In this document: piece after piece, positions 8,474 through 16,724 of the stretch
How positions within the stretch are numbered: position 1 is the first letter of the stretch
How the letters are laid out: each line of letters begins with the position of its first letter
NCBI GenBank assembly: GCA_035303785.1
Contig: DATGRI010000028.1
Span: forward strand, 1-59,767
Length of the DNA: 59,767 nt
Reading direction: 5' to 3'
Source: Sphingobacteriaceae bacterium
Lineage (GTDB): Bacteria; Bacillota; Sulfobacillia; Thermaerobacterales; RSA17
Notes under the pieces: generated by a model
Databases searched by the model: none
What the model was told of the DNA's origin: nothing
Seen by the model: the letters and a program-made list of their open reading frames with translations, nothing else
Translations under genes and position numbers: made by a program

Positions 8474-9427
8474 ATGAACGGAAAGTCACGACGGAACCGG
8501 CGCCTTCTCCTGCTGCCGGCCTTGCTGATGGTCGCGGCCTTGCTCCTGGCAGCCTGCGGCGGCACCGGCGGCAACGGTCCTGGAGCCGGTGACGAGGGCA
8601 AGATCAAAGCGGTAACCACCTACTCCATCATTTACGATTTGGTCCGCCACGTGGGCGGCGACAGGGTGGAGGTGACCAGCCTGGTGCCGCCGGGCCAGGA
8701 CCCCCACACCTACGAGCCCACCCCGGCCGACATCCGGGCCGTGGCCCAAGCCGATGTGGTCTTCTACAACGGCCTGGGCCTGGAATTGTGGTTTGACCGG
8801 CTGGTGAGCAACGCCGGGGGCGACGCCGTGCTGGTGGTGGCCAGCGACGGCATCGAGCCCCTCTACCTGGCGGGAGGCGAGTTCGCCGGCCTGCCCGATC
8901 CCCATGCCTGGCTGGATCCCGTCTTGGTGGAGCAGTACATCCACAACATCAAAGACGCCTTCATCCAGCTGGATCCCGATGGGCGGGAGGAGTACGAGGC
9001 CAACGCCGCCGCCTACATGCAACAGCTGCGGGAACTGGACGCATGGATTCGTGGGGAGCTGGCGGAGCGGCTGCCCAGGGAGCGGCGCAAGCTGGTGACC
9101 ACCGAGGGGGCCTTCGCCTACTTCGCCAGGGCCTATGACTTCCAGGTGGTGGGCTTCGTCTTCTTCCTGGCGCCCGAGGCAGAGCCGTCTCCCCGCCACT
9201 TGACGGACCTGGTGGACACCATCAAGGCGGAGCAGGTGCCCGCCCTGTTCATCGACACCACCATCAATCCCCGCCTGGTGGAGCGCCTCAGCGAGGAGAC
9301 GGGCGTGCCCATCGGCGGCGCCCTGTACGTGGACTCCCTGGGGGAGCCGGGCAGCCCGGTGGAAACTTACATCCAGATGATGCGGCAGAACGTGGAACTG
9401 CTCATCACCCACCTGGGGGACGGATGA
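8474..9427 (+). CDS. mntA: Manganese-type metal ABC transporter, solute-binding lipoprotein
   Basis: Extracellular metal-binding subunit of the cluster A-I family (PsaA/MntC/SitA). A basic start and hydrophobic run lead to the lipobox LLLAAC with the lipidated cysteine at residue 28. Predicted ligands are His78 (QDPHTYEP), His144 (DPHAWLDP), Glu211 (TTEGAFAYF) and an acidic residue near 261 (FIDTTINP). A glutamate rather than a histidine at the third position is the pattern of Mn/Fe binders, in contrast with the zinc-type protein encoded at 17-18 kb. There is no histidine-rich loop, which also argues against zinc. It is the first gene of a tightly overlapping three-gene operon downstream of the probable MntR operator. 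Confidence 0.9.
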   Translation: MNGKSRRNRRLLLLPALLMVAALLLAACGGTGGNGPGAGDEGKIKAVTTYSIIYDLVRHVGGDRVEVTSLVPPGQDPHTYEPTPADIRAVAQADVVFYNGLGLELWFDRLVSNAGGDAVLVVASDGIEPLYLAGGEFAGLPDPHAWLDPVLVEQYIHNIKDAFIQLDPDGREEYEANAAAYMQQLRELDAWIRGELAERLPRERRKLVTTEGAFAYFARAYDFQVVGFVFFLAPEAEPSPRHLTDLVDTIKAEQVPALFIDTTINPRLVERLSEETGVPIGGALYVDSLGEPGSPVETYIQMMRQNVELLITHLGDG

Positions 9428-10179
9428 CCATGAACGCCAAGCCGCCCCTCCTGGAAGTGCGCAACATGACCGTGTCCTACGGCCACCGGCCCATCCTGCG
9501 GGCCGTAGACCTGACCTTGGCAGCGGGCCAGTTGTTGGGCATCGTGGGCCCCAGCGGGGCCGGCAAGTCCACCCTGCTCAAGGCCATTCTCAGCCTGATC
9601 CCCATGGAGTCGGGCCAGGTGCTGATGCACGGCAGGCCATTGGGCCGCCCCCGGGGCCGCATCGCCTACCTGCCCCAGCGGGGCAACATCGACTGGGATT
9701 TCCCGGCCACGGCCCTGGACGTGGTGCTCATGGGCCGCTACCGCCATGTGGGCTGGCTGCGGCGGCCCGGGCCTGAGGACGTGGCACTGGCCCGGCGGAT
9801 CTTGGAGCGGGTGGGCATGGCTCCCTTTGCCGACCGCCAGATCGGGCGCCTGTCGGGCGGCCAGCAGCAGCGGGTCTTCCTGGCCCGGGCCCTGGTCCAG
9901 GAGACGGAACTGATCATCTTGGACGAGCCCTTCGTGGGTGTTGACGCCGCCAGCGAGAAGGTCATCTGGGACATCCTGGACGAATTGCGGGCTTCGGGCC
10001 GGGCCCTCCTCATGGTCAACCACGACTTGAGCGTGGTGGAGCGCTATGACATCTTGATGTTCCTCAACGGCCACGTGGTGGCCAAAGGGCCGCCGGAGGA
10101 AGTGTTCACCCCGGAAAACCTGCGCCGGCTGTACGGCACGCGGGTCATCACCATCGACGAAACGGTGGGGTTGCCATGA
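9424..10179 (+). CDS. mntB: Manganese ABC transporter ATP-binding protein
   Basis: Cytoplasmic ATPase of 251 residues. Walker A is GPSGAGKST (about 45-53), the signature is LSGGQQQR (about 144-151), Walker B is LIILDEP, and the H-loop is MVNHD. The Q-loop neighbourhood LPQRGNIDWDFP is characteristic of ATPases that serve Mn/Zn/Fe cluster A-I systems. The ATG overlaps the stop of the binding-protein gene (ATGA), and its own stop overlaps the permease start in the same way, implying translational coupling. Confidence 0.93.
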   Translation: MTMNAKPPLLEVRNMTVSYGHRPILRAVDLTLAAGQLLGIVGPSGAGKSTLLKAILSLIPMESGQVLMHGRPLGRPRGRIAYLPQRGNIDWDFPATALDVVLMGRYRHVGWLRRPGPEDVALARRILERVGMAPFADRQIGRLSGGQQQRVFLARALVQETELIILDEPFVGVDAASEKVIWDILDELRASGRALLMVNHDLSVVERYDILMFLNGHVVAKGPPEEVFTPENLRRLYGTRVITIDETVGLP

Positions 10180-11699
10180 TGGACATCCTGTTGGAGCCCC
10201 TCCAGTACGCCTTCATCCAGCGGGCCTTACTGACGGCGGTGTTCATCGGCATCACCGGCGCCGTCATGGGCAGCTTCCTCCTGGTCAAGCGATGGTCCCT
10301 GCTGGGAGACGCCATCTCCCACGCCGTCCTGCCCGGCGTGGCCCTGGCCTACTTGTGGGGGATGCCCTACTTCATCGGCGCCGTGGCCACCGCCCTGCTG
10401 ACATCCGTCGGCATATCCTTTGTGGAGCAGCACAGCCGCATCAAATCCGACGCGGCCATGGGCATCATGTTCATCAGCGCCTTCGCCCTGGGCCTGGCCA
10501 TCATCAGCCGGGCGGCGGGGCAGGTGGACCTGTTCCACATCATGTTCGGCAACATCCTGGGGGTGAGCCCCAGCGACCTGTGGGTGGCCGCCGTCACCGG
10601 CCTCCTGGTGCTGCTGGTGGTGGTCCTCCTTTACAAGGAACTGCTGCTGTGGGCCTTCGACCCGGTGGCGGCCGAGGTGATGGGCTTCCCGGTGCGGGGT
10701 CTCCACTACGCCATGATGCTCCTCCTGTCGGTGACCATCGTGGCCTCCCTCCAGGCGGTAGGCATCGTCCTGGTGGTGGCCATGCTCATCACCCCCGCGG
10801 CGACGGCCTTCCTGCTGGTTAGGCGGTTCGGCCCCATGATGGTGGTGGCGTCGGTGCTGGGGGTGACGGCCGCCGTCATCGGGCTGTATCTGTCCTACTA
10901 TTGGAACCTGGCCTCGGGGGCCACCATGGTTTTGGTCAGCACCGCCATGTTCTTCCTGGCCCTGCTCTTGTCGCCCCAGGAAGGTTTGCTTTGGCAGACC
11001 CTGTCCCGGCGGCGCCGGGCCCTGCGGGTGGCCGGCGAGGACTACCTGAAAGTGCTCCACGACCTGAGCGCAGCCGGCACCGAGCCGGTGCCCATGGCCC
11101 TGCTGGCGGAGCGGATGGGGGAGCCGGAAAGCTTGGTTAGGCGGCGCATTCAATACCTGCAGCGCCAGGGCTTTGTGGCGCCGGCTGTTGCGGCCGACGG
11201 CACGCCCGCCGTCGCCTTGACCGGGGAAGGCACAATGCGGGCCCGCTTCATCATCCGCAGCCACCGGCTGTGGGAGCGGTACCTGGCGGAAAAGGGCGGC
11301 ATGCCGTGGCACGCCGTCCACGCGGAAGCCCACGCCTTGGAGCATCTTACCGAGCCCCCCGAACTAGACCGGATGGAAGAAGTCCTGGGCTATCCCCGCC
11401 ATGATCCCCACGGCGCGCCCATCCCCACCCGGGAAGGCAGCCTGCCCGATGATCCGTCGGTGCCCTTGACGGAGGCCGAGCCCCGCACACCCCTGACAGT
11501 GGTCCGGGTGGAGGATGAAGACCCGGCGGTGCTGCGCCGCCTGGCTGACTTGGGCATCGTGCCCGGGCGCCGGCTGGAGGTCAAGTCCGGGGACGGGGAC
11601 CGGGTGCTGGTGCTGGTCACCGGCGCGGAGCATACCCTGGAGCCCTACCTGGCCGCCGAGATCTTCGTCCGCCCGGCCGGCAGCGGGAACCGGTCGTGA
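10176..11699 (+). CDS. Metal ABC permease fused to a DtxR-like regulator (with FeoA-like domain)
   Basis: A 507-residue fusion. Residues 1-268 form a cluster A-I permease with about eight membrane segments, including the conserved GDAISHAVLPG and VGIVLVVAMLITPAA segments. After a short basic linker, 285-350 look like a winged helix, 358-425 like a DtxR metal-binding and dimerisation domain (HRLWERYL with His363 and Glu367; HAEAHALEH with His386, Glu389, His390 at positions equivalent to the DtxR metal site), and 436-499 like a FeoA/SH3 domain. Chlamydia YtgCR has the same architecture, and there the regulator half is released and represses transcription in response to iron. Here a complete separate MntR is encoded next door, so the fused module may be a metal sensor gating transport or a second regulator. 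Confidence 0.88.
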   Translation: MMDILLEPLQYAFIQRALLTAVFIGITGAVMGSFLLVKRWSLLGDAISHAVLPGVALAYLWGMPYFIGAVATALLTSVGISFVEQHSRIKSDAAMGIMFISAFALGLAIISRAAGQVDLFHIMFGNILGVSPSDLWVAAVTGLLVLLVVVLLYKELLLWAFDPVAAEVMGFPVRGLHYAMMLLLSVTIVASLQAVGIVLVVAMLITPAATAFLLVRRFGPMMVVASVLGVTAAVIGLYLSYYWNLASGATMVLVSTAMFFLALLLSPQEGLLWQTLSRRRRALRVAGEDYLKVLHDLSAAGTEPVPMALLAERMGEPESLVRRRIQYLQRQGFVAPAVAADGTPAVALTGEGTMRARFIIRSHRLWERYLAEKGGMPWHAVHAEAHALEHLTEPPELDRMEEVLGYPRHDPHGAPIPTREGSLPDDPSVPLTEAEPRTPLTVVRVEDEDPAVLRRLADLGIVPGRRLEVKSGDGDRVLVLVTGAEHTLEPYLAAEIFVRPAGSGNRS

Positions 11700-11756
11700 A
11701 TTCCCGCCGTCATATGGGACAGGTCGAAGGGAGGAGTGGTAAAGGGAATGGTTGCT

Positions 11757-12479
11757 ATGAACAGGCGCTGGTTGGCCGTGGCGGCGGTGCTGATGATGCT
11801 GGCCCTGCTGCTGGCCGCCTGCGGCGGCGGCGCCGGTGACAACGGCGATACCGACGAGGATGAACTGCCCCTGGATCCCGTGGAGGGTTCCGACGGCGGC
11901 CAAGACCCCGATCAAGAGCCCCCCGAGGAAGACGAGGATGACGCGGACGGCACGGCCTCCCGGCCCGCCACCAAGTCGGGCACCATCATGCTGGAAGGCA
12001 TGGAGGAGCCCATGGAGTTCATCCTGTTTGAGGTGCCCGACGGCTGGCCCTTGGCTTTCTCCACCTACCACACCGCCGACTTCCTGGCCGAGCCCATCAG
12101 GACCGGCGAAGGCGACGCCGTCAACTTCGTAGCCAACTTCGGCGGCACCCGCAACGACCAGGTGCTGTTCCAGGTGTTCTTCCACCCCGAGGGCACCGAT
12201 CCCGGCGAGGCGGACCTGGTGGCGGAGCACCTGGCCGAGGATTTTCAGTTGCAGCCCGCCGATGAAGAGGACAACCGGGCACCGTGGGCTTACGCCGTGT
12301 GGACGTCCCCGGGCGGCCCCAACATCACCTGGCTGGCCGCCGGTGAGTACGACGGCAAGTACTTCTACGTCCTGGCCGACTACCCGGCGGAGTTCGGCGA
12401 CGGGGTCGGCCCCCGCATCGGCGTCATCCTGGATGAATGGATTTGGACCGACACCGGCACGCCCCTGGTGGGCGACTAA
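11757..12479 (+). CDS. Putative lipoprotein of unknown function
   Basis: A 240-residue protein with MNRRW start, hydrophobic segment and lipobox LLLAAC (cysteine near residue 22), followed by a highly acidic, Asp/Glu/Pro/Gly-rich linker of about 50 residues and a globular domain with EVPDGWPLAFST and QVFFHPEGTDP segments. I recognise no family. It starts 57 bases after the permease-regulator gene and could belong to the metal operon. Three in-frame starts are possible (GTG 11736, ATG 11748, ATG 11757); I use the last because AAAGGGA precedes it by nine bases and it gives a normal signal peptide. The acidic linker may simply tether the domain through the wall. Confidence 0.7.
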   Translation: MNRRWLAVAAVLMMLALLLAACGGGAGDNGDTDEDELPLDPVEGSDGGQDPDQEPPEEDEDDADGTASRPATKSGTIMLEGMEEPMEFILFEVPDGWPLAFSTYHTADFLAEPIRTGEGDAVNFVANFGGTRNDQVLFQVFFHPEGTDPGEADLVAEHLAEDFQLQPADEEDNRAPWAYAVWTSPGGPNITWLAAGEYDGKYFYVLADYPAEFGDGVGPRIGVILDEWIWTDTGTPLVGD

Positions 12480-12512
12480 GGACAGTTTCTTGACAGGGGA
12501 ATGAACGAAAAA

Positions 12513-12534
12513 GGGCGGCCCCCGCGGGCCGCCC
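12513..12534. terminator. Bidirectional terminator
   Basis: GGGCGGCCC (12513-12521) pairs with GGGCCGCCC (12526-12534). On the minus strand a TTTTT run follows, ending the coat protein gene; on the plus strand the T-run is weaker. Confidence 0.65.
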
Positions 12535-12555
12535 TAACCGTCTCGGCGGTGCAAG

Positions 12556-13215
12556 TCAGTAAGTGCCGTAGGTGGGCTGGTGCATGCCGGTGCCCGCCCC
12601 TTGGGTCTGGTACTGGCCCAGACCCTGCATGATCTGGCTGCCGGCGCCGGCGATGTGGTTCAAGGTATGGGTGTACTGGTGGATCACCTGCTGGTCCGCC
12701 TTGGGCGAGGCGTACAGCCCCCGCTGCTCCAGCCAGTGGTAGTGCTCCTCGGCCATGCGCAGGTGGTCGCCGGCCAGTTGGTACAAGTACTGGCGCGCCG
12801 GGTTGCTGCTTTCGGTGGCGCTCCAAACGCACTTGACGGCCATGGCCTTGCAGTCGTTCAGGCAGCCCATGACCACCACGGCGTCGAAGGGCTGGACCGA
12901 CGACTGCTGGCTGTGGGAGCCGTAAAAACTCTGGCCCGTGGTGTAGGTGCTTTGACCTGACGAGTACTGGTTGTGGCCGTGGTTGTGGAAGGACTGGTAC
13001 TGCCCCGGGCTGTGCTGGTGGCCGCGGCTTTCCCCCATCATGCTCTGCAAGGTTTGGGCCGCCTGCTGGAAGTGCTGGACGTGCCGCTGCAGGGTGCTTT
13101 TAAGCTGGGGGTCCTGCACGCTCTGGGCCAGCCATTGCAGGCGGATGCCCATGTTCATGTGGTCGCGGCTCATTTCCCACAGTTCCGCCGCCTCATGCTG
13201 GGTGATGTTGGACAT
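12556..13215 (-). CDS. Spore coat protein, CotF-like
   Basis: A 219-residue protein with two helical halves of the coat F type. Residues 1-60 read HEAAELWEMSRDHMNMGIRL and continue as an amphipathic bundle; residues 110-185 contain DCKAMAVKCVW, PARQYLYQLAGDHLRMAEEHYHWLEQRG and ADQQVIHQ, the region most like the CotF domain. Between them lies a low-complexity stretch of about 45 residues rich in Gln, His, Ser, Tyr and Gly, and the C-terminus is Gly/Gln-rich. This composition is usual for coat proteins that become cross-linked. The ATG follows AGGAGGTG by five bases. It implies the host can sporulate. It stands alone between two terminators, consistent with a monocistronic late-sporulation gene. 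Confidence 0.82.
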   Translation of the reverse strand: MSNITQHEAAELWEMSRDHMNMGIRLQWLAQSVQDPQLKSTLQRHVQHFQQAAQTLQSMMGESRGHQHSPGQYQSFHNHGHNQYSSGQSTYTTGQSFYGSHSQQSSVQPFDAVVVMGCLNDCKAMAVKCVWSATESSNPARQYLYQLAGDHLRMAEEHYHWLEQRGLYASPKADQQVIHQYTHTLNHIAGAGSQIMQGLGQYQTQGAGTGMHQPTYGTY

Positions 13216-13294
13216 GGAGGCACCTCCTGAGGATGTTGGCTTACCACGGCCTAGTGTGTACAGGGGGCGCCGTTTCTACACCGGCAAAGAAAAA

Positions 13295-13321
13295 ACACCG
13301 CAGGGGGGTCCCCTGCGGTGT
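13295..13321 (-). terminator. Strong intrinsic terminator of the SLH gene
   Basis: ACACCGCAGGGG (13295-13306) pairs perfectly with CCCCTGCGGTGT (13310-13321), a 12-bp stem with a three-base loop. On the minus strand it is followed by TTTTTT. Confidence 0.85.
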
Positions 13322-13352
13322 TGTCGTAGGACGATAGGTTGCGGTCCGGCGA

Positions 13353-14297
13353 TTATCTGATCCCCAGCAGGTCCATCAGCCTCTTGATCACGGTAGCGGC
13401 TTCAGCGCGGGTGGCAATGCCGTCGGGGTCAAATTGGCCCGGAGCGCGGCCCTTCATGAGGCCCGCGTTCTTGACGGCGGCCACGGCTTCCGTGGCCCAA
13501 CTGGCCACCGCGTCTTTATCGTCCAGGTCCGCCAAGGCTGCCGCCGGGTCGCCGAAGCCAATGGCCCGGCCGGCCCACTCCAGGGCCCGGGCCAGCATGA
13601 TGGCCATCTCCTGGCGGGTGATTTCACGGTCAGGATCGAAACCGCCATTGCCCACGCCCTCTATGAGGCCCTTTTCCAAGGCGATGCTTACCGTTTCGAA
13701 GGCCCAGTGGTCGGCGGGAACATCGCTGAAGGCCACGCCCGCCGGTGCGCCGCCCGTGAGGCCCAGCGCCCGGACCATCAGCGCCAGGAATTGGGCGCGG
13801 GTGACGGGGCTGTCGGGCTGGAATGCGCCGTCAATGACGCCTTGGGCGATGCCGCGGGCCGCAAGGTATTCAATGTCGCCGTAGGCCCAATGGCCCCAAA
13901 TGTCGGTCAGCATGACGGGACTACGCCGCGGCCTGTCATCGGAGCGTTTCCGGCTGCGGGAGACACGGTCGTCCGACCGGTCTTCGTCTTCATCTTCGGA
14001 GTCGTCTTCTTCTTCAAATATCACCAGCGTAGTTTCATAGGTGCCGTCATTCATGGAACCGGACTGGTTGCCGGCTTTATCCCTGACCAGGGAGTAAATC
14101 TTGAAGGTGTTGTTGGTGTACTGGGCGGTCAGTTCCCGAATTTGCAGGAAGGCCTCGCCCCCGAACGTCACGGTCCAAGTGGACGTGGTAATGCCGGTGT
14201 CGGAATCATCTTTCTCATGGTATGTTGCGTCGTATGTTGCGTCCATGCCGAACCCGACCGCATCCTGGCGCCGCTTGTCGGCCTGCTCATCGTCCAT
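13353..14297 (-). CDS. SLH-domain surface protein, 5' end apparently lost or frameshifted
   Basis: The C-terminal 190 residues hold three S-layer homology repeats: DIWGHWAYGDIEYLAARGI, then a repeat starting FSDVPADHWAFETV, and a third ending TRAEAATVIKRLMDLL. They anchor proteins to wall polysaccharide. Residues 1-105 are a beta-rich segment, followed by an acidic then basic linker. There is no signal peptide. The frame stays open for 37 codons upstream of the ATG, to a TGA at 14409-14411, without another start. In the next frame a TTG at 14416 has a GGAGGAG site eleven bases upstream, so a frameshift near 14.34-14.40 kb could join them. I read this as a damaged or 5'-truncated gene. The exported protein would need a leader that is not visible. 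Confidence 0.75.
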   Translation of the reverse strand: MDDEQADKRRQDAVGFGMDATYDATYHEKDDSDTGITTSTWTVTFGGEAFLQIRELTAQYTNNTFKIYSLVRDKAGNQSGSMNDGTYETTLVIFEEEDDSEDEDEDRSDDRVSRSRKRSDDRPRRSPVMLTDIWGHWAYGDIEYLAARGIAQGVIDGAFQPDSPVTRAQFLALMVRALGLTGGAPAGVAFSDVPADHWAFETVSIALEKGLIEGVGNGGFDPDREITRQEMAIMLARALEWAGRAIGFGDPAAALADLDDKDAVASWATEAVAAVKNAGLMKGRAPGQFDPDGIATRAEAATVIKRLMDLLGIR

Positions 14298-14559
14298 GCC
14301 CGCAGGGGACCAGGGGTTGTCCTTGTTGGGATACAGCTTGAATTCAGGTTCACGACTAGCCGGTGGCTGGAAATGATGGAAAAGATGCCCATCATCTTTT
14401 CGACAGACTCAACCAAATTATCGTGATCTCCTCCATCGCCGGCCCCGGGACGCTAAATAGTTGCTCCTCTGGCGCCAAGTTGCCGGCAGATCGTGGCGGG
14501 AAATGGTTCGCTTCCCACTGCAGGTTCAGGCAATAATTAACGGGGGAGTTGAAGGGGAA

Positions 14560-15054
14560 ATGTCTACCCGGGTACTGGCCCGAACGGCCCTGCTGGCTGC
14601 CGCCTATGCCGCCATCACCGTGGTGCTGGCGCCCATATCCTACGGACCGGTTCAGGTGCGGGTCTCTGAAGCCCTGACCCTGCTGCCCTATTTTTGGGGG
14701 CCTTGGGCGGCGGTGGGCTTGTGGCTGGGCTGCATCATCGCCAACAGTTGGGGCGGCTTCGGCCTGCTGGATGTAGTCTTAGGCTGCGGTCTCACCCTGG
14801 CGGCGGGGCTGTTGACGGCCCGCATGCCGTCCCTGGGCTGGGCCGCGGTGCCCCCCATTCTGCTCAACGCCTTGGGCGTCCCCATCATCCTCGTCTTGAT
14901 GCTGGATGTCCCATATTGGGTGACGGTTCTGTACGTAGGCTTCGGCCAGGTGCTGGCCGTAGGCGTGCTGGGGGTGCCCCTGGCCGCCGCTTTGGCCCGC
15001 CGGGGGCTGCTGACCCGGGACGGCCAGGGCTGGGGCCGGTCTGGCCATCCTTAA
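14560..15054 (+). CDS. queT: QueT-type transporter (queuosine precursor ECF S component)
   Basis: A 164-residue integral membrane protein with five or six hydrophobic segments and the QueT pattern: LAAAYAAITVVLAP near the N-terminus, QVRVSEALTLLPYFWGPWAAVGL, and LGCIIANSWGG. The family is the substrate-binding component of energy-coupling-factor transporters for queuosine precursors; the energising module is encoded elsewhere. The frame extends upstream to 14461, but the ATG at 14560 gives the conserved start. A hairpin precedes it, yet I could not make it fit a preQ1 riboswitch. Confidence 0.85.
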   Translation: MSTRVLARTALLAAAYAAITVVLAPISYGPVQVRVSEALTLLPYFWGPWAAVGLWLGCIIANSWGGFGLLDVVLGCGLTLAAGLLTARMPSLGWAAVPPILLNALGVPIILVLMLDVPYWVTVLYVGFGQVLAVGVLGVPLAAALARRGLLTRDGQGWGRSGHP

Positions 15055-15078
15055 GAGGCGCCCTGCAGTCCTGTCAGC

Positions 15079-15903
15079 CTAATAGCCTCGGGCCGACGAC
15101 CAGGCGGCGGCCACGGCGAAGAAGACCAAGTTGGTAAGAACGATGGCGGCGCCGGCCGGCAGATCGGCCAGGTAGGCCGCCGTAATGCCGACGACAACGC
15201 TAAGAATCCCCAGGACCACGCTGTAACCCATGGTGCGGCCCAGCCCCCGGGCGAACTGGAGGCTGGTGGCCACGGGCAGCACCATGAGGGCGCTGACCAG
15301 CAGGATGCCCACCACCCGCATGGCCACCACGATGGTGGCGGCGGTCAGAAGCAGCAGCACCTGGCTGATGAGGTCCACCTTGATCCCCACCGCCCGGGCC
15401 GCCTCCTCGTGGACCAAGATGCTGAACAGCTGATGGCGCAAGGCCGTCAGGGTGACCACCACCACCGCCGCCAAGGCCAGGATCCAGGCCAGATCCCCAG
15501 GCTGGACCGTGATGATGCTGCCGAAGAGGACGCCCGTCAAATCCATGGGCAGGCCGCCGGCCATCCGGGCCAGTACCATGCCCACGCCCAGGCCGAAGGA
15601 AGAATAGATGGCGATGGCCACATCGCCCGCCGTGCGGTGACCCCGCCGCAGCCGCTCGATGCCCAGGGCCCCCAGGAGGCTCACCGCCAGGGCCCCCGCC
15701 AGGGGGCGGCCCCCCATGAGGGTGCCGGCCACCAGGCCGGCGAAGGAGGCGTGGCCCAGGCCGTCGGCCATCAAGGCCATCCGCCGGGTCACCAAGAAGG
15801 TGCCGATGAGGGGGCAGAGGAGCCCGGTCACGGCGCCGGCGATGTACGCCCGCTGCATGAAGCCCAGTTGGAGGGCCTGCACCAGTTCGCTCCAGGCATC
15901 CAT
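15079..15903 (-). CDS. znuB: Zinc ABC transporter permease
   Basis: A 274-residue membrane protein of the cluster A-I permease family with about eight segments. Conserved blocks are RRMALMADGLGHASFAG (about 40-56), FGSIITVQPGD and RVVGILLVSALMVLPVA (about 206-222). It is last in the operon znuA-zur-znuC-znuB and starts two bases after the ATPase gene ends. Unlike the manganese permease at 10-11.7 kb it has no fused C-terminal regulator, ending soon after its last membrane segment. Confidence 0.9.
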   Translation of the reverse strand: MDAWSELVQALQLGFMQRAYIAGAVTGLLCPLIGTFLVTRRMALMADGLGHASFAGLVAGTLMGGRPLAGALAVSLLGALGIERLRRGHRTAGDVAIAIYSSFGLGVGMVLARMAGGLPMDLTGVLFGSIITVQPGDLAWILALAAVVVVTLTALRHQLFSILVHEEAARAVGIKVDLISQVLLLLTAATIVVAMRVVGILLVSALMVLPVATSLQFARGLGRTMGYSVVLGILSVVVGITAAYLADLPAGAAIVLTNLVFFAVAAAWSSARGY

Positions 15904-15905
15904 GG

Positions 15906-16724
15906 TCAGTCGCCCGTCCTTTTCGGCGCAGGGGGTTCGTGATGATGGTGGACGACCCAGGCCATGTCCCGGCCGTAGACGGCCGACAGGTCGGGATCCT
16001 TTAGGAATCCTTCGATGTCGCCGTGGTAGTGGAGGGTCCGGTTCAAGCAGGCCAGGTGGGTGACCTTCCTGGTGACCATGCCGATGTCGTGGGAGACCAG
16101 CAGGATGGTCAGCCCGTGCTCCCGGTGCAGCCGGCCCAGCAGTTCGTAGAAGGATTGCTGGGCGTCCACGTCGATGGAGGCGGTGGGCTCATCCAGCAGC
16201 AGCACCTGGGGCCGGTTGACCAGGGCCCGGGCGATGAACACCCGCTGCCGCTCGCCGCCGGACATGCGGCTAACCCGGTGGTTCGCCAGAGGGGCCAGGC
16301 CTACCAGGTCCAGGGCGGCCTCCACCGCCTCCCGGTCCCGCCGGCTCCACCAGCCCCCCAGCCCGCCGGTGCGCACCAGGCCGGTGGCCACCACCTCGGC
16401 GGCGGTGGCGGGAAAGTCGGGGGTGAAGACCTGCAGGTTCTGGGGCACATAGCCCACCTGGGGGCCGGGGCCCCGGCCGGTGGTGTCCCGGCCGAACCAG
16501 TACACCCGCCCCTTGTGGGGCCGGATGATGCCCAGGGCGATCTTCAGCAGGGTGGTCTTGCCGCTGCCGTTGGGCCCGATGAGCCCCAGGAGCTGGCCTT
16601 GGTGCAGGGTCAGGTTGATGTCGTACAGCACCCGGCGGCTGCCGTAGCTGTAGGCCACGTCCCGCATGGCCAGCACGGGCACTGCCCCGTTGGGGGCCTG
16701 CAGCAGTTCGCCGGGCCGGGTCAT
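15906..16724 (-). CDS. znuC: Zinc ABC transporter ATP-binding protein
   Basis: A 272-residue ATPase: Walker A GPNGSGKTT, Q-loop VPQNLQVFTPDFP, signature MSGGERQR, Walker B VLLLDEPTAS, H-loop LLVSHD. The C-terminus ends in a short His4 cluster (VVHHHHEPP), common in ZnuC-type proteins and consistent with metal handling. The ATG at 16724 overlaps the zur stop codon (ATGA); an upstream in-frame start at 16868 lies deep inside zur and is rejected. Confidence 0.92.
   Translation of the reverse strand: MTRPGELLQAPNGAVPVLAMRDVAYSYGSRRVLYDINLTLHQGQLLGLIGPNGSGKTTLLKIALGIIRPHKGRVYWFGRDTTGRGPGPQVGYVPQNLQVFTPDFPATAAEVVATGLVRTGGLGGWWSRRDREAVEAALDLVGLAPLANHRVSRMSGGERQRVFIARALVNRPQVLLLDEPTASIDVDAQQSFYELLGRLHREHGLTILLVSHDIGMVTRKVTHLACLNRTLHYHGDIEGFLKDPDLSAVYGRDMAWVVHHHHEPPAPKRTGD

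Noticed and set aside
14490-14559. Hairpin GGGAA...TTCCC upstream of queT as a preQ1 riboswitch
   Set aside because: GGTTC occurs in the loop, but the loop is too short and the A-rich tail with its pseudoknot pairing is missing, so I could not fit the preQ1-I consensus.
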